A DNA stretch of 33,710 nt, taken from a virus. Every line of letters starts with the position of its first letter. Position 1 is the first letter of the stretch. The stretch covers positions 1 through 33,710 of the IMG/VR virus record IMGVR_UViG_3300044489_000211; one strand, given 5' to 3'. The position numbers were made by a program, and so were the translations under genes. Below the pieces are notes generated by a model, which saw only the letters and a program-made list of their open reading frames with translations, was not told the origin of the DNA and searched no databases. Positions 1 through 7,796 of this stretch are shown in pieces.

Positions 1-556
1 TCGGAAGCAGTCGGTCCACCACCTCGAATGAGTACGCCTGGTGCCAGGACCCGTCGACCGGGCTCTGTTCGAAGAATGGATACATGGCATCCCAAAGCGG
101 GATGGCCGCCTCCCAGCCGTGGGTCACGTGGACGTTCCACCACCAGGCCGCCGTGTAGCATCCCACCTTTGCCCAGGGCCAGCGCCGAGGAGCCTCAGCG
201 AATACGTCCTTCAGGTAGCCGGTGATGTGGTCCCGGGTCTGGCCATCAGATCGCTCGCAGTCCATCCAGATCGCCTTCGGCCGAGGTACGAGGACCTGCG
301 AGTCCCAGACGGTGAAGGCGGCCTGCAGGGGCTTGGTCGTGTTGACCACCAGGTAGGGCTCGATGTGGGGCCCGGCCAGCTGGGCCAGGGCCTTGGAGTA
401 GGTCTGGTCGACCGTCACCTGGCCGCCGGCCGCCCGGGCGATCGCCACCGCCGGCTGCTTCGCCAGCAGCTCCGCCCCCCGGATGTTCCCGTTGGCGTCC
501 AGATTGCCGGCCCAGATGTCCACGCACCGGATGTTGTCGACTGCAGCCCAGCTCAT
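1..556 (-). CDS. GH25-like endolysin, C-terminus cut by window edge
   Basis: The 185 visible residues resemble a glycoside hydrolase family 25 (Cpl-1-like) lysozyme, a TIM-barrel muramidase that cleaves the glycan strands of peptidoglycan. An acidic residue sits on the first strand (CVDIWAG, D13). A second acidic pair follows in AIWMDCERSDGQ (D99, E101), and then VGCYTAAWWW near 131-140, a layout usual for GH25 (DxE on a mid strand, then a G-Y-T strand). The start ATG (556-554) overlaps the stop of the upstream gene as ATGA. Its place as the last gene after the tail genes fits a lysis enzyme or a tail-associated muralytic protein. The reading frame is open to base 1, so the end of the catalytic domain and any cell-wall-binding domain are not visible. 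A DUF1906-like glycosidase is an alternative. Confidence 0.6.
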   Translation of the reverse strand, partial: MSWAAVDNIRCVDIWAGNLDANGNIRGAELLAKQPAVAIARAAGGQVTVDQTYSKALAQLAGPHIEPYLVVNTTKPLQAAFTVWDSQVLVPRPKAIWMDCERSDGQTRDHITGYLKDVFAEAPRRWPWAKVGCYTAAWWWNVHVTHGWEAAIPLWDAMYPFFEQSPVDGSWHQAYSFEVVDRLLP

Positions 557-1293
557 ATGGTCACCGCCTCTCGATAACGTCGCATCAGCAGGTCGGGGGG
601 AATGAGCCCGGCCCTCAGGTCGCGCATGAACTTCTCCCACCGGCGGATCGCCAGCATGATAACCTGGGAGCCGGCACCAATTCCATATAGAGACAGGGCG
701 GTTCCGTACCACGTTCTAGAATCGGTACAGGTATAGCTCATCGCCACACTTGCGGCAGTAGGTTGCTCCTCAGATGCAAAGAGGCGCGCGTTGCTTCCAA
801 CTCCAGCAACCGTGATAAGGTTCGTCTGCCCTCCGCCCGCGGAGGGCGAGTTGGCGGCCTGGGGCCATGCTATGTTGTCAACTACCATGCCGCCGCCCAT
901 CGCATCCGTCACGGTGATGGAGGGGGTCGAACTGGTGGCAGTTCCTTGAACATAGGTGCCGTAGGGATTGCCCTGATTCACGTTGTAGTAGCTTCGGATA
1001 ATGACGTGCGCCCAGGTTAGAGACCCGCCCCAAGCAATCACAACGTTGTTGGCCCCAGTCGCGGGGGCCACAAGCACAAACAGGCAGCTATTAGCATCCG
1101 TGACCCCGTAGACATCGTGGAGACGAGTCATCGAGGTCCCGGCATAAGTTGCCGTCGGTGTAGTGGAGCGGATTAGCCCAAACCCAACCCCGACCACCAA
1201 TAGGCGGTCGCTGTAAGAGCCGACCGTATGAGATTGGGTAACGGACGTGGTATCTGCGGCGTATGTGGAAGACGCGTCAAATGCCACAGCCAT
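553..1293 (-). CDS. Beta-rich virion protein, possibly tail fibre or tip appendage
   Basis: A 246-residue protein rich in Thr, Ser, Gly and Val with alternating hydrophobic strands, which suggests a beta-sandwich. I do not recognise the family with certainty. It lacks a signal peptide and membrane segments. The C-terminal 35 residues change character to a charged helical tail (RRWEKFMRDLRAGLIPPDLLMRRYREA). The start is supported by a GAGGAG motif six bases upstream of the ATG. It lies between the tip-like genes and the endolysin, where tail fibres and receptor-binding proteins usually sit, so a role in host contact is plausible but inferred from position only. Confidence 0.5.
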   Translation of the reverse strand: MAVAFDASSTYAADTTSVTQSHTVGSYSDRLLVVGVGFGLIRSTTPTATYAGTSMTRLHDVYGVTDANSCLFVLVAPATGANNVVIAWGGSLTWAHVIIRSYYNVNQGNPYGTYVQGTATSSTPSITVTDAMGGGMVVDNIAWPQAANSPSAGGGQTNLITVAGVGSNARLFASEEQPTAASVAMSYTCTDSRTWYGTALSLYGIGAGSQVIMLAIRRWEKFMRDLRAGLIPPDLLMRRYREAVTI

Positions 1294-1327
1294 TATGAAC
1301 TCCTCGGCAGTTCGTGAATGGCCGCCA

Positions 1328-1813
1328 TTAGATTGCCCTCGTCCCGTAAAGGGTCACAGCCAGCTTCGCCCCAGACGACACGCCGAACACCCGCACGAAC
1401 ACGTAGTCGCCCTGGACGATGCAGGTCGTCGTCCATCCCACCGGAGAGGCGCCATTGCGGAAACAGGTCGTGATGACCAGCTTCGAGCCGGAGCCGATGA
1501 TGCTGTTTCCAGATGCCACCGTCCCGACTACGCTTGGCGCACAGGTCCAGATGTCAAAGATGGCGCAGGCCGCCGATGGGGTCGTGGAGATTTCGCCGAT
1601 GTCCCATTTGGTGATGGTCATGGTGGGCAGGTTGTAGTAGAACCCCAGCTTGGTGCTGGCCGCAACGGTCGCTCCGCCGCCGTCGAAGATCATGCTGAAC
1701 TGTACCGGCTGCAGGCCGGCATAGAGCGCATCGTCATTGCTGATGCCCTGATTGTAGTGGGCTGAGGGCAGGATCGCCGAGGCCGAAAGGGGGCTTTGTG
1801 AACTCCAAGCCAT
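1328..1813 (-). CDS. Small beta-rich virion protein, unknown
   Basis: A 161-residue protein with no family I can name. The composition (Thr, Ser, Gly, Val, Ile; few charges) resembles phage structural beta proteins. It holds four cysteines, each after small or polar residues (SAAC, IWTC, TTC, TTC), the pattern also seen in several other virion proteins here. The ATG is preceded by AGGAG at good spacing. It sits between the large tip-like protein and the 246-residue beta protein, so a tail-tip or fibre accessory role is inferred from position. Confidence 0.45.
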   Translation of the reverse strand: MAWSSQSPLSASAILPSAHYNQGISNDDALYAGLQPVQFSMIFDGGGATVAASTKLGFYYNLPTMTITKWDIGEISTTPSAACAIFDIWTCAPSVVGTVASGNSIIGSGSKLVITTCFRNGASPVGWTTTCIVQGDYVFVRVFGVSSGAKLAVTLYGTRAI

Positions 1814-1825
1814 AGGTCAGCTCCT

Positions 1826-3343
1826 TCAGGGCGCCAGGGCGGCGACGTCCAACTGGGAAACGTCCAGCCGGAAGTACTCCGTTGTGTCTGCGGCGACGAC
1901 CATCCAGGTCACATAGGTCTCGTTGCGCCCGGTGGTCTCGTAGGTCGCAGACTGGATGTCGAAGTATCCAGCCGTGGCCGTCATGGGCTCCTCGATATAG
2001 ACTCTGGATCCGGGCTCGCAGCGCATTGCCGCCAGGGCGTGGGCGTCATTCCGGTTCGCGAGGAACCTCACCGACTTCACCAGGCGACGTGGAGTATCCC
2101 AGAGGGACCTGACATACTGGGCCAACGGTTGGCCGGTCACCTCCGTGGTGTGATACTCAAGCTCCATGTCGAGCACCCGCTCGCCATAGAGCGAGGCCGA
2201 GCTGGCGTTCCGACTCTCATACTCGACCGGATCGAAGTAGTAGATGCCCGCCCCGTATAGGGTGAAGTCGTTCAGCCAGCCGGTAGTACCCGAGTTGTTC
2301 TGCGCGGCGATCCGGGCCGAATTGGCCCCGATCGAGGCCGAGAAGCAGGCCGAGCTGTTCTTGTCTCCAACCCCGGTCCCCGAGGCGGAACCGAAGTTGT
2401 AGTCCAATCCGGCCCGGAATGGGTAGACTACATTGGATGCCGAGATGGACTTGGCCGAATAGGGATCCCTGAAGTAGGCCGTGAAGGTCTGGGTCTCGCT
2501 GGCCGAAATCGAAATGGGAGATTGGAGCGTGAAGATCGCTGTGCAGGCGGAGGTCTCGATCTCCTTGGGATAGGTGCGGGCCTTTACCACGTTCCAGATG
2601 TTGTCCCGCGAGTATTCGGTTTCGAGCTCGAGCATCGTCGAGATGAGACTGGCCGTGACGGTCTGCCCTCCGGCCCGGCCATAGCGTCCCTTGAACTCCA
2701 GCGTCTCGCCGGCGGTCTGATCCCCGCGCAGGAATATCGCCCCAAGTTCGTTCCTGGCCAGCTTCCCCATCCCGGCAGCCAGAGTCATCTTGGCGTCGTT
2801 GTCGCTGTCGAACACGCGCACAAAGGTCTCGGTTGAGTAGCCGACGCAGGTGGCCCTGGGTTGAATGACCGCCTGACTCACAAGAGCCTGCAGGGCCGAG
2901 CCGGCCGTGATGTTGGCCTGGATGGACAATTGTTGCAGCTTCTGCGTCCCCGCAAAGTCCATCCAGTCAACTGCGCTCACCCTTGCCAGACGCTCCTGGT
3001 AGACCCCGGCCGTGGGATCCACCGCGGTCACATACCCGACCATCTTGTAGAACGTCGAGCCGGAGTAGGAGTAGGATAGTCGGAGCTTCTTCCCCAGCGC
3101 CCAGCCGGATCGACAATTGGCATGCCCCGGGGTGTAGTATCCGAGCAATCCTGCGCTGTTCGACTGGCCGTTGTCCAACGCCAAAGATAGGTTGCCGGTA
3201 GCGGCCGACAGGTCCAGCGGGCCAATGCCAGGTATTCCATAGCCCGCCCGGATTGGCTCCGATCGCCTGACGTCCGACGTGATGTCGGTCCAGGTTGAGC
3301 CGGAGAATATGCAATCCACGGTCGGGACGATTGCCACACTCAT
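1826..3343 (-). CDS. Tail tip / minor tail protein
   Basis: A 505-residue protein directly after the tape measure gene, the usual slot for the distal-tail, hub or tip protein of siphoviruses. The start ATG overlaps the tape-measure stop as ATGA. An in-frame extension to 3727 exists but would lie inside the tape-measure gene and is rejected. The N-terminus (MSVAIVPTVDCIFSGSTWTD) and the following DVRR and VTAVDWMDFAG segments are typical of phage tail proteins with a beta-rich N-terminal domain. Six cysteines are present, including TSAC and SSAC. No enzymatic motif is visible. The structural assignment rests mainly on position and length; the exact tip role is inferred. Confidence 0.6.
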   Translation of the reverse strand: MSVAIVPTVDCIFSGSTWTDITSDVRRSEPIRAGYGIPGIGPLDLSAATGNLSLALDNGQSNSAGLLGYYTPGHANCRSGWALGKKLRLSYSYSGSTFYKMVGYVTAVDPTAGVYQERLARVSAVDWMDFAGTQKLQQLSIQANITAGSALQALVSQAVIQPRATCVGYSTETFVRVFDSDNDAKMTLAAGMGKLARNELGAIFLRGDQTAGETLEFKGRYGRAGGQTVTASLISTMLELETEYSRDNIWNVVKARTYPKEIETSACTAIFTLQSPISISASETQTFTAYFRDPYSAKSISASNVVYPFRAGLDYNFGSASGTGVGDKNSSACFSASIGANSARIAAQNNSGTTGWLNDFTLYGAGIYYFDPVEYESRNASSASLYGERVLDMELEYHTTEVTGQPLAQYVRSLWDTPRRLVKSVRFLANRNDAHALAAMRCEPGSRVYIEEPMTATAGYFDIQSATYETTGRNETYVTWMVVAADTTEYFRLDVSQLDVAALAP

Positions 3344-5100
3344 AGAGAGGCCACCGCGTCGCGCACCGCTCGCACGATGGTGCCGTTGAGAGTCTGAATC
3401 TCGCGCCGGACCGCCCGAAGTTCTGAGGTCATGGCCTGGTTCCCGGCGATCTGAATCTGTACCTGCTGGGCAGTCTGCTGGCTGATGCCATGCGAGATAG
3501 CTCCTGGGATGACCGATGCCACGCTGACCGCGGCACCTTCCGCTGCCTGAGCCGCCGCAGAGGACACCGCCTCCGATATAGCCGAGGTACTGCCTCCTCC
3601 TCCGCCGCCTCCGCGCAAGATTGAATCCGGGTTGTAGATAGAGAACTGCTGACCGTTGATCGGCTCGTTCGTCTTGAAGCTCTGGCTTGTATCCGGGGTC
3701 CACTTGACGGTCGGCCGCCAGTTCCATCCGGGCCCAAGTCCGCCGCTCTCCACGTCTCCGCCCAGCCTACGGCCCCGAGACGGAACCACGCCCAGGCGCT
3801 TCATCGCCATCCATTGCTGGTGGGGAATGACCACGCCATTCACGATGCCCTCGGCCCCCTCCTCGCCGACCTCAACTACTGGACTCCGAATCGGGCCCCC
3901 GGCCGCCATCTGCTCTCCGCCGGTCGACGACCCGTGCCCGCCGCCGGTATTCGGGGTGTTCATGGCCTCGCGCCACTCCCAGGTCCGACGGGTCACCTCC
4001 TCGGTTATGGTCGTCACGGTGATTACGACATGCCTGTCCCGCAGGGCAGCGATGGCCGCGGAGATGTCGTCGACCGACGCCTTGTATTTCTGGTTCTCCA
4101 GCTCGGACGCGGCCAAGGCGGCGACCTGTTCCTTGAACGCCGCCTCGGAGTCGGACACGAACTCCTCCACCGCGTCCTTCGCCTCGCCAGCCGCATCCGC
4201 CACGGCGATAAAGTCGTCCTTGATGCGGCCCAGAGCCTCGATGCGCTCCGCGGCCTGCAACTTCCGGTACATTTCGTCTATCTCGTTCCTGGTAGGCTTG
4301 ATGCCCTGGACCAGAAGAGCCTGAACCGCCTGTTCCCATCGGACGGTATGCTCCTCTGCTTGGCCGGCCAGATCAACGTAGGCCGAGACCACCCCCATCC
4401 CTAGCTCGTTCTTGAATGACAGCCAGCTATCGGTTAGGGCCTCCAAGCCGAGCCGGAATTCCTCGGTCTTCCTGATTTCCTCCTCGGTCACGACCAGGCC
4501 GTCCTCAATGGCGCCGGCCAGCTCCTTCATCCGCTCGCCGCCCAGCTGGAGCAGGGGATCCAGGGATGCCCATTGCTTGCCCATTACCTTGGCGAGGTAC
4601 TGCGCCCGCTCGACGGGGCTGTTCATGGCATTGGCCCTGTCGGCCAGCTGGGCCAACGAGTCGATCGTAGGCGCCAGGCCCCGCTTGGTCATCATCCTCA
4701 GGGCCGCCTCGAACTTCTCAAGCCCGATGCCCATGTCGTCGGCGACCTCGGCCATGCGGGAGAATTCTTCCACCCCCATGCCGGTCGCCCGGGCTGAGTC
4801 CAGGATCGACTTGTTGAATGCGATAATGTGACGGGTCGAGTCGACGATGGTCTTGCCAGCCAATCCAACGGCCCCGGCCATCCCGATCGTCGCCAGGTTG
4901 ACACCGAGCACTTGCTGGCTCAGTCCTCCCAGGGTTCCCTTCATCCCCTGCACGGCCTGGCTCATCTTGGTCGTCTGTCCGGTGACGTTTCCGGCCTGCC
5001 CACTGGCCTGCTTCAGGGATGCCTCGAGAGCCCGCATGCCGGTCAGGGCATTCGAGACATCGGCCTGCACTCGGATCAGGGCATCACCCGTCAGCGTCAT
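3340..5100 (-). CDS. Tail tape measure protein
   Basis: A 586-residue, helix-rich protein. It sets tail length and is thought to pass into the host envelope on infection. Residues 1-110 are Ala/Gly/Gln-rich amphipathic helices with a hydrophobic stretch near 65-85. A charged helical region covers about 110-370, followed by Gly-rich linkers (including a run of eight glycines) and a final coiled-coil-like segment. It contains no cysteine, unlike most of its neighbours. The start chosen is the ATG at 5100 behind GGAGG; an upstream extension to 5208 overlaps the tail chaperone ORF. The position after a frameshifting chaperone pair and before the tip gene is diagnostic. At about 1.5 angstrom per residue it predicts a tail of roughly 88 nm, short for a siphovirus. 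Confidence 0.88.
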   Translation of the reverse strand: MTLTGDALIRVQADVSNALTGMRALEASLKQASGQAGNVTGQTTKMSQAVQGMKGTLGGLSQQVLGVNLATIGMAGAVGLAGKTIVDSTRHIIAFNKSILDSARATGMGVEEFSRMAEVADDMGIGLEKFEAALRMMTKRGLAPTIDSLAQLADRANAMNSPVERAQYLAKVMGKQWASLDPLLQLGGERMKELAGAIEDGLVVTEEEIRKTEEFRLGLEALTDSWLSFKNELGMGVVSAYVDLAGQAEEHTVRWEQAVQALLVQGIKPTRNEIDEMYRKLQAAERIEALGRIKDDFIAVADAAGEAKDAVEEFVSDSEAAFKEQVAALAASELENQKYKASVDDISAAIAALRDRHVVITVTTITEEVTRRTWEWREAMNTPNTGGGHGSSTGGEQMAAGGPIRSPVVEVGEEGAEGIVNGVVIPHQQWMAMKRLGVVPSRGRRLGGDVESGGLGPGWNWRPTVKWTPDTSQSFKTNEPINGQQFSIYNPDSILRGGGGGGGSTSAISEAVSSAAAQAAEGAAVSVASVIPGAISHGISQQTAQQVQIQIAGNQAMTSELRAVRREIQTLNGTIVRAVRDAVASL

Positions 5101-5401
5101 CGGAACCTCCAACGACAAGGCGATACATAGCCCAATCGTGACTACTCGGCGTATCCAGACGGTGAGCCTTCGTGGCCTCAATGACCCTCTGATACCCGTC
5201 CACCGCATTCATCACCGCCACCGCCCGAACCGTCCGGGCGTAGTCCTGCTGGTCCAGCTCATCCCAGGTCCAGCCAAACCTCTCTGCCGACCTGACCTCG
5301 ATCAACTCGGGCGGCGCCGGCCCGTCCCCGGCGACGTAGGCCCTTATCTGATCAAGGGTGCTTTTGGGAGCGCCGACCGCTCGGCACGAGCCTTGAACCA
5401 C
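5084..5401 (-). CDS. Tail assembly chaperone, frameshift extension (gpT-like)
   Basis: This frame probably has no initiation of its own. It overlaps the upstream chaperone ORF by 58 bases and has no clear ribosome binding site at its first ATG. It joins that ORF by a -1 slip at 5368-5362; after the slip translation resumes at 5362 (S-T-L-D-Q-I-R) and gives 92 further residues, making a fusion of about 187 residues. Such G/GT-type pairs bind the tape measure protein and chaperone tail assembly in lambda and most siphoviruses. The extension is acidic in its middle (ERFGWTWDELDQQDYARTVRA) and ends 17 bases into the tape-measure gene. The position immediately before the tape measure is exactly as expected. 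Confidence 0.75.
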   Translation of the reverse strand: MVQGSCRAVGAPKSTLDQIRAYVAGDGPAPPELIEVRSAERFGWTWDELDQQDYARTVRAVAVMNAVDGYQRVIEATKAHRLDTPSSHDWAMYRLVVGGSDDADG

Positions 5402-5646
5402 GCCTGCAGGAGCCAGGCCACCACGTCATCCTCCACCCGGTCCATCGCGCTCAGGGTGGGCTCGACCGGCGCGCCGTCCACGTCCTCGAGGTTCCAGGAT
5501 ACGACGTAGGGCAGGATAACCCCAACCCACTCCGCATCCGATGTCGCCTCCAGGACGGCGCGCCGATCGCCGAAGGTCCACTTGTCCTGCCGGAACTCCA
5601 CCCAGAACCCGGAATGACCGGGCAGATCGCATGCAATCTTGGGCAT
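5344..5646 (-). CDS. Tail assembly chaperone (gpG-like)
   Basis: A 100-residue protein, acidic, with W-rich segments (GFWVEFRQDKWTF, SWNLEDVDG). It is the zero-frame product of the tail chaperone pair. The sequence itself is not one I can match to a named family, but length, position between the major tail protein and the tape measure, and the overlapping -1 frame with a slippery heptamer identify it well. The start ATG has GAGGA upstream and lies seven bases after the stop of the major tail gene. The last 12 residues (from the slippery site to the stop at 5346-5344) differ between the short product and the frameshift fusion. Confidence 0.75.
   Translation of the reverse strand: MPKIACDLPGHSGFWVEFRQDKWTFGDRRAVLEATSDAEWVGVILPYVVSWNLEDVDGAPVEPTLSAMDRVEDDVVAWLLQAWFKARAERSALPKAPLIR
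5362..5368 (-). promoter_or_regulatory. -1 ribosomal frameshift slippery heptamer CCCAAAA
   Basis: On the minus strand the zero-frame codons CTC CCA AAA GCA contain the heptamer C CCA AAA, a canonical X XXY YYZ site. A slip of one base back reads AGC ACC CTT and enters the downstream chaperone frame exactly, which is open for 92 codons. The zero frame ends only 18 bases further on at TAA. I did not establish a downstream pseudoknot. Confidence 0.75.
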
Positions 5647-5653
5647 CGTGTCC

Positions 5654-6088
5654 TCACACGCAGCAGGCAGCCACCACCGAGCCGGAGGCCAGGACGGCCG
5701 AGAAGTTCACCGTTGCGATGCCGCCGACGGGCGTGCGGTGTGCCAGGTTCTGCACGCGCATCGAGGCGGTGTAGACTGGGCAGCCCGTCACCGAACCCGC
5801 GGGACAGTAGATGAACCGACTGTGCAGCGAGCCCGAGTAAGCCTCATCCAGGATCCCGACGATCCCTGACAGGTTGCTGGTCGTATTCCAGATCCCCGAG
5901 AACTCCAGCTGAGCGTCCCGGAGACCAGGAACCTCCCGCTGCATGGACCCGTCGGAAAGCGTGGTCGTCTCAGGATCCGACCGGCTACGGGTGAAGCCGA
6001 TCTCGGTGATGTCTGCCGTGATCTCCGTGCAGGCTCCGCTCTGGGTGTCCATCCAGATGCGGGCCTTCGAGCCATGAACCTGCGTCAT
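5654..6088 (-). CDS. Major tail (tube) protein
   Basis: A 144-residue protein placed just before the tail chaperone pair, where siphoviruses carry the tail tube subunit. Sequence features agree: beta-rich, with an N-terminal segment MTQVHGSKARIWMD and later DITEIGFTRSRSDPETTTL, then GLRDAQLEFSGIWN and a C-terminal VNFSAVLASGS. This order (decorated N-terminus, D-x-E-T-T, then a G-L-x-x-x-x-x-F-S-G strand) is common in tail tube proteins. It contains five cysteines including a C-terminal ACC, unusual for a tube protein. The ATG overlaps the preceding stop as ATGA. Confidence 0.7.
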   Translation of the reverse strand: MTQVHGSKARIWMDTQSGACTEITADITEIGFTRSRSDPETTTLSDGSMQREVPGLRDAQLEFSGIWNTTSNLSGIVGILDEAYSGSLHSRFIYCPAGSVTGCPVYTASMRVQNLAHRTPVGGIATVNFSAVLASGSVVAACCV

Positions 6089-6267
6089 TGGTCACTCTCC
6101 TTCTGGGGCTCCGCCTTGTCTGGACGGTCAGCCACCACGAACCTCGTATGCGAATCCTCCAGCGTCAACCCGCCCTGGTCGCAGTAGGCCCAGAGCTTGC
6201 CGGCCTTCTCCTTCAGCGCCAGGGACGTATTGCCGCATAAGGGACAGTGAGCAGTCAGTCGTTTCAT
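6085..6267 (-). CDS. Small zinc-ribbon-like protein
   Basis: A 60-residue protein with CPLC at residues 8-11 and a single further cysteine in WAYCDQGG, so three visible cysteines plus a nearby histidine (H7) could form a zinc-ribbon-like site. The start follows a very strong AGGAGGTG motif. It lies between the tail terminator-like gene and the major tail gene. I do not know its function; a regulatory or assembly-accessory role is possible. The C-terminal 20 residues are charged and probably disordered. Confidence 0.55.
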   Translation of the reverse strand: MKRLTAHCPLCGNTSLALKEKAGKLWAYCDQGGLTLEDSHTRFVVADRPDKAEPQKESDQ

Positions 6268-6275
6268 CCCACCTC

Positions 6276-6722
6276 CTAGACCAGGAACTCCTCGGCCCGA
6301 ACCGTGAAGGCGATATAACCCCAGTCGGTCGAGCCGTCGGTCACGAATGAGTCGAGGCTCGGCCGGCTGATAGCTGACACCATCGCCACCTGAGCCGTTC
6401 CGTTCAGGGTGTCATCCCGGTGAACCGCCCCGAGAATGTCATCGCAGGCCGTCCACAGGGAGCCTAGGAGGCAGGTCGGCGCCCCGGGGTCCTTCACGAA
6501 CACCATGCCGGACATTTCCCATGTTACCCTAAGACCCCTGACGTTGTCCCCGCCCATCAGTGACAGGGGCTCAATCTGGGTCCCGGGTCCCGGTTGAAGG
6601 ATGACGCAACTGGCCGATGTCGTCATCAGGCCGAAATCACAAGTTGAAATCTCGGCCGCCGACCACTTGCCGCTGTCCTTCAGCGTCTCGACCAGGCCGT
6701 TTCGGATCGTCGCCAGGCTCAT
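6276..6722 (-). CDS. Tail terminator / neck-like protein
   Basis: A 148-residue protein with an N-terminal helix (MSLATIRNGLVETLKDSG) followed by beta strands, the layout of tail terminator and tail-completion proteins, and position two genes upstream of the major tail protein. The segments VILQPGPG and VTWEMSGMVFVKD are typical strand-loop elements of that fold. It holds four cysteines (STC, ASC, PTC, TAC). The ATG overlaps the previous stop as ATGA. Assignment is by fold-like pattern and synteny; I cannot confirm it by homology. Confidence 0.5.
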   Translation of the reverse strand: MSLATIRNGLVETLKDSGKWSAAEISTCDFGLMTTSASCVILQPGPGTQIEPLSLMGGDNVRGLRVTWEMSGMVFVKDPGAPTCLLGSLWTACDDILGAVHRDDTLNGTAQVAMVSAISRPSLDSFVTDGSTDWGYIAFTVRAEEFLV

Positions 6723-7033
6723 GTGTACCCCTGATCCCAGACGTCAAGAAGCTGCTCCACCCACCGCTCCTCCCGACCTACGATGCAACCCACCAGGACT
6801 CGGAATTGCTTCCCCACGCATAGGGACTTGATCGCCCCCACCTCGACAAGACTCGCCGCCGTCAGGCAGGCCGAATAGGTCAGGTGGCAGGCCGAGACGT
6901 TGACCCCATCGCACACTACCACGGCCGAGGGTCCCGAGAATGAGGCTCCGGCGAACTGGACATGGTAGATGCGCCTTTCCCGACTCCCTTGGATGCCGGG
7001 GTATTCCGTGACCTTCGAGTAGTTAGTTGGCAC
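6719..7033 (-). CDS. Small Cys-rich virion-operon protein, unknown
   Basis: A 104-residue protein I do not recognise. It has five cysteines, two of them in back-to-back SAC motifs (VSACHLTYSACL). It overlaps the upstream repeat protein by 11 bases and the downstream tail terminator-like gene by ATGA, so it belongs to the tail operon. A role as a neck or tail-completion protein is possible by position only. Confidence 0.45.
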   Translation of the reverse strand: MPTNYSKVTEYPGIQGSRERRIYHVQFAGASFSGPSAVVVCDGVNVSACHLTYSACLTAASLVEVGAIKSLCVGKQFRVLVGCIVGREERWVEQLLDVWDQGYT

Positions 7034-7796
7034 TCGTCACCTCCCGCCAAACGGACACCGGCTCGGCCACCAACCAGGCATCCTCGGGATCCGGGGCGAG
7101 CCACCGACTGTCCGGCTCCGCCGCCAGCCAGGGAACCTGGGCCCCGATCGTCCAGGTCGTTGTTCCCGCCAGTCGGATCCACAAGGTTGTGACCGGGACG
7201 GGGACGACCACCCCGCTATCGTAGGCCCCAGAACCCAGAAGGTAGACCTGTGCGCCGCCAATCTCCGTCCAGATGACCTGGCGCCCACCGAGGCCTTCCA
7301 GGCTCCCGTAGACCCCTCCCAGCTCTCCGAAGATGACGGCATCCACGCCCTGGCCAGAAAGGCCGCCAAACGCGCCGCCCAGCTCGCCGTAGACCGCGAC
7401 ATCTATTCCCTGGCCGACCAGGCCGGCGAAACCCCCGCCCGATCGTGACAGGGTCGCCTCATCCGCCCCCCGACCAAAGAGGCTTCCAAACGCCCCGCCC
7501 GTCTCGGTGTAGACCGTTCCGCTGCCGGAGGTGTAGTCCAGGATCCCCGTACCTGCGAGGGAGCCCTCGACCGTCCCCGACCGCAGGACAATGATCACGC
7601 GCTCGCCCCGCCCCTCCAGGGACCCGTAGGCCCCGCCGGTCAGGACGGACTCCAGGCCTCCGAGGAACCACCGGCGCATGAGCTCGTATTCCATCGGCGG
7701 CTGGTTGGTCTCTTCTCGTATGAGACGCCCGTGCCCGTAGGCTTGCCCCCTCCTGAAGGCCCAGCCAGACGTCAGAGGATGCACCCCTATTGGCAT
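7023..7796 (-). CDS. Gly-rich 20-residue repeat protein
   Basis: A 257-residue protein dominated by tandem units of about 20 residues starting GGxFGxLxGxG followed by a hydrophobic strand and an acidic-Leu end (for example GGAFGGLSGQGVDAVIFGEL). At least four clear units and two degenerate ones cover about residues 50-190. The C-terminus holds three perfect-length nine-residue units starting WLA or WLV with EP or DP in the middle (residues about 222-249). The pattern suggests a stacked beta-solenoid or a glycine-rich fibre segment. It contains no cysteine. The start overlaps the previous stop (TGATG). It lies among neck and tail genes; a virion appendage is likely, but the family is unknown to me. 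Confidence 0.5.
   Translation of the reverse strand: MPIGVHPLTSGWAFRRGQAYGHGRLIREETNQPPMEYELMRRWFLGGLESVLTGGAYGSLEGRGERVIIVLRSGTVEGSLAGTGILDYTSGSGTVYTETGGAFGSLFGRGADEATLSRSGGGFAGLVGQGIDVAVYGELGGAFGGLSGQGVDAVIFGELGGVYGSLEGLGGRQVIWTEIGGAQVYLLGSGAYDSGVVVPVPVTTLWIRLAGTTTWTIGAQVPWLAAEPDSRWLAPDPEDAWLVAEPVSVWREVTSAN

Noticed and set aside
1826-3727. Longer reading of the tip protein starting at 3727
   Set aside because: The additional 128 residues lie wholly inside the tape-measure gene and read as Arg/Gly/Gln-rich shadow; ATG 3343 with ATGA overlap is better.
3340-5208. Longer tape measure start at 5208
   Set aside because: It would lie within the chaperone extension frame and lacks a ribosome binding site; ATG 5100 has GGAGG.
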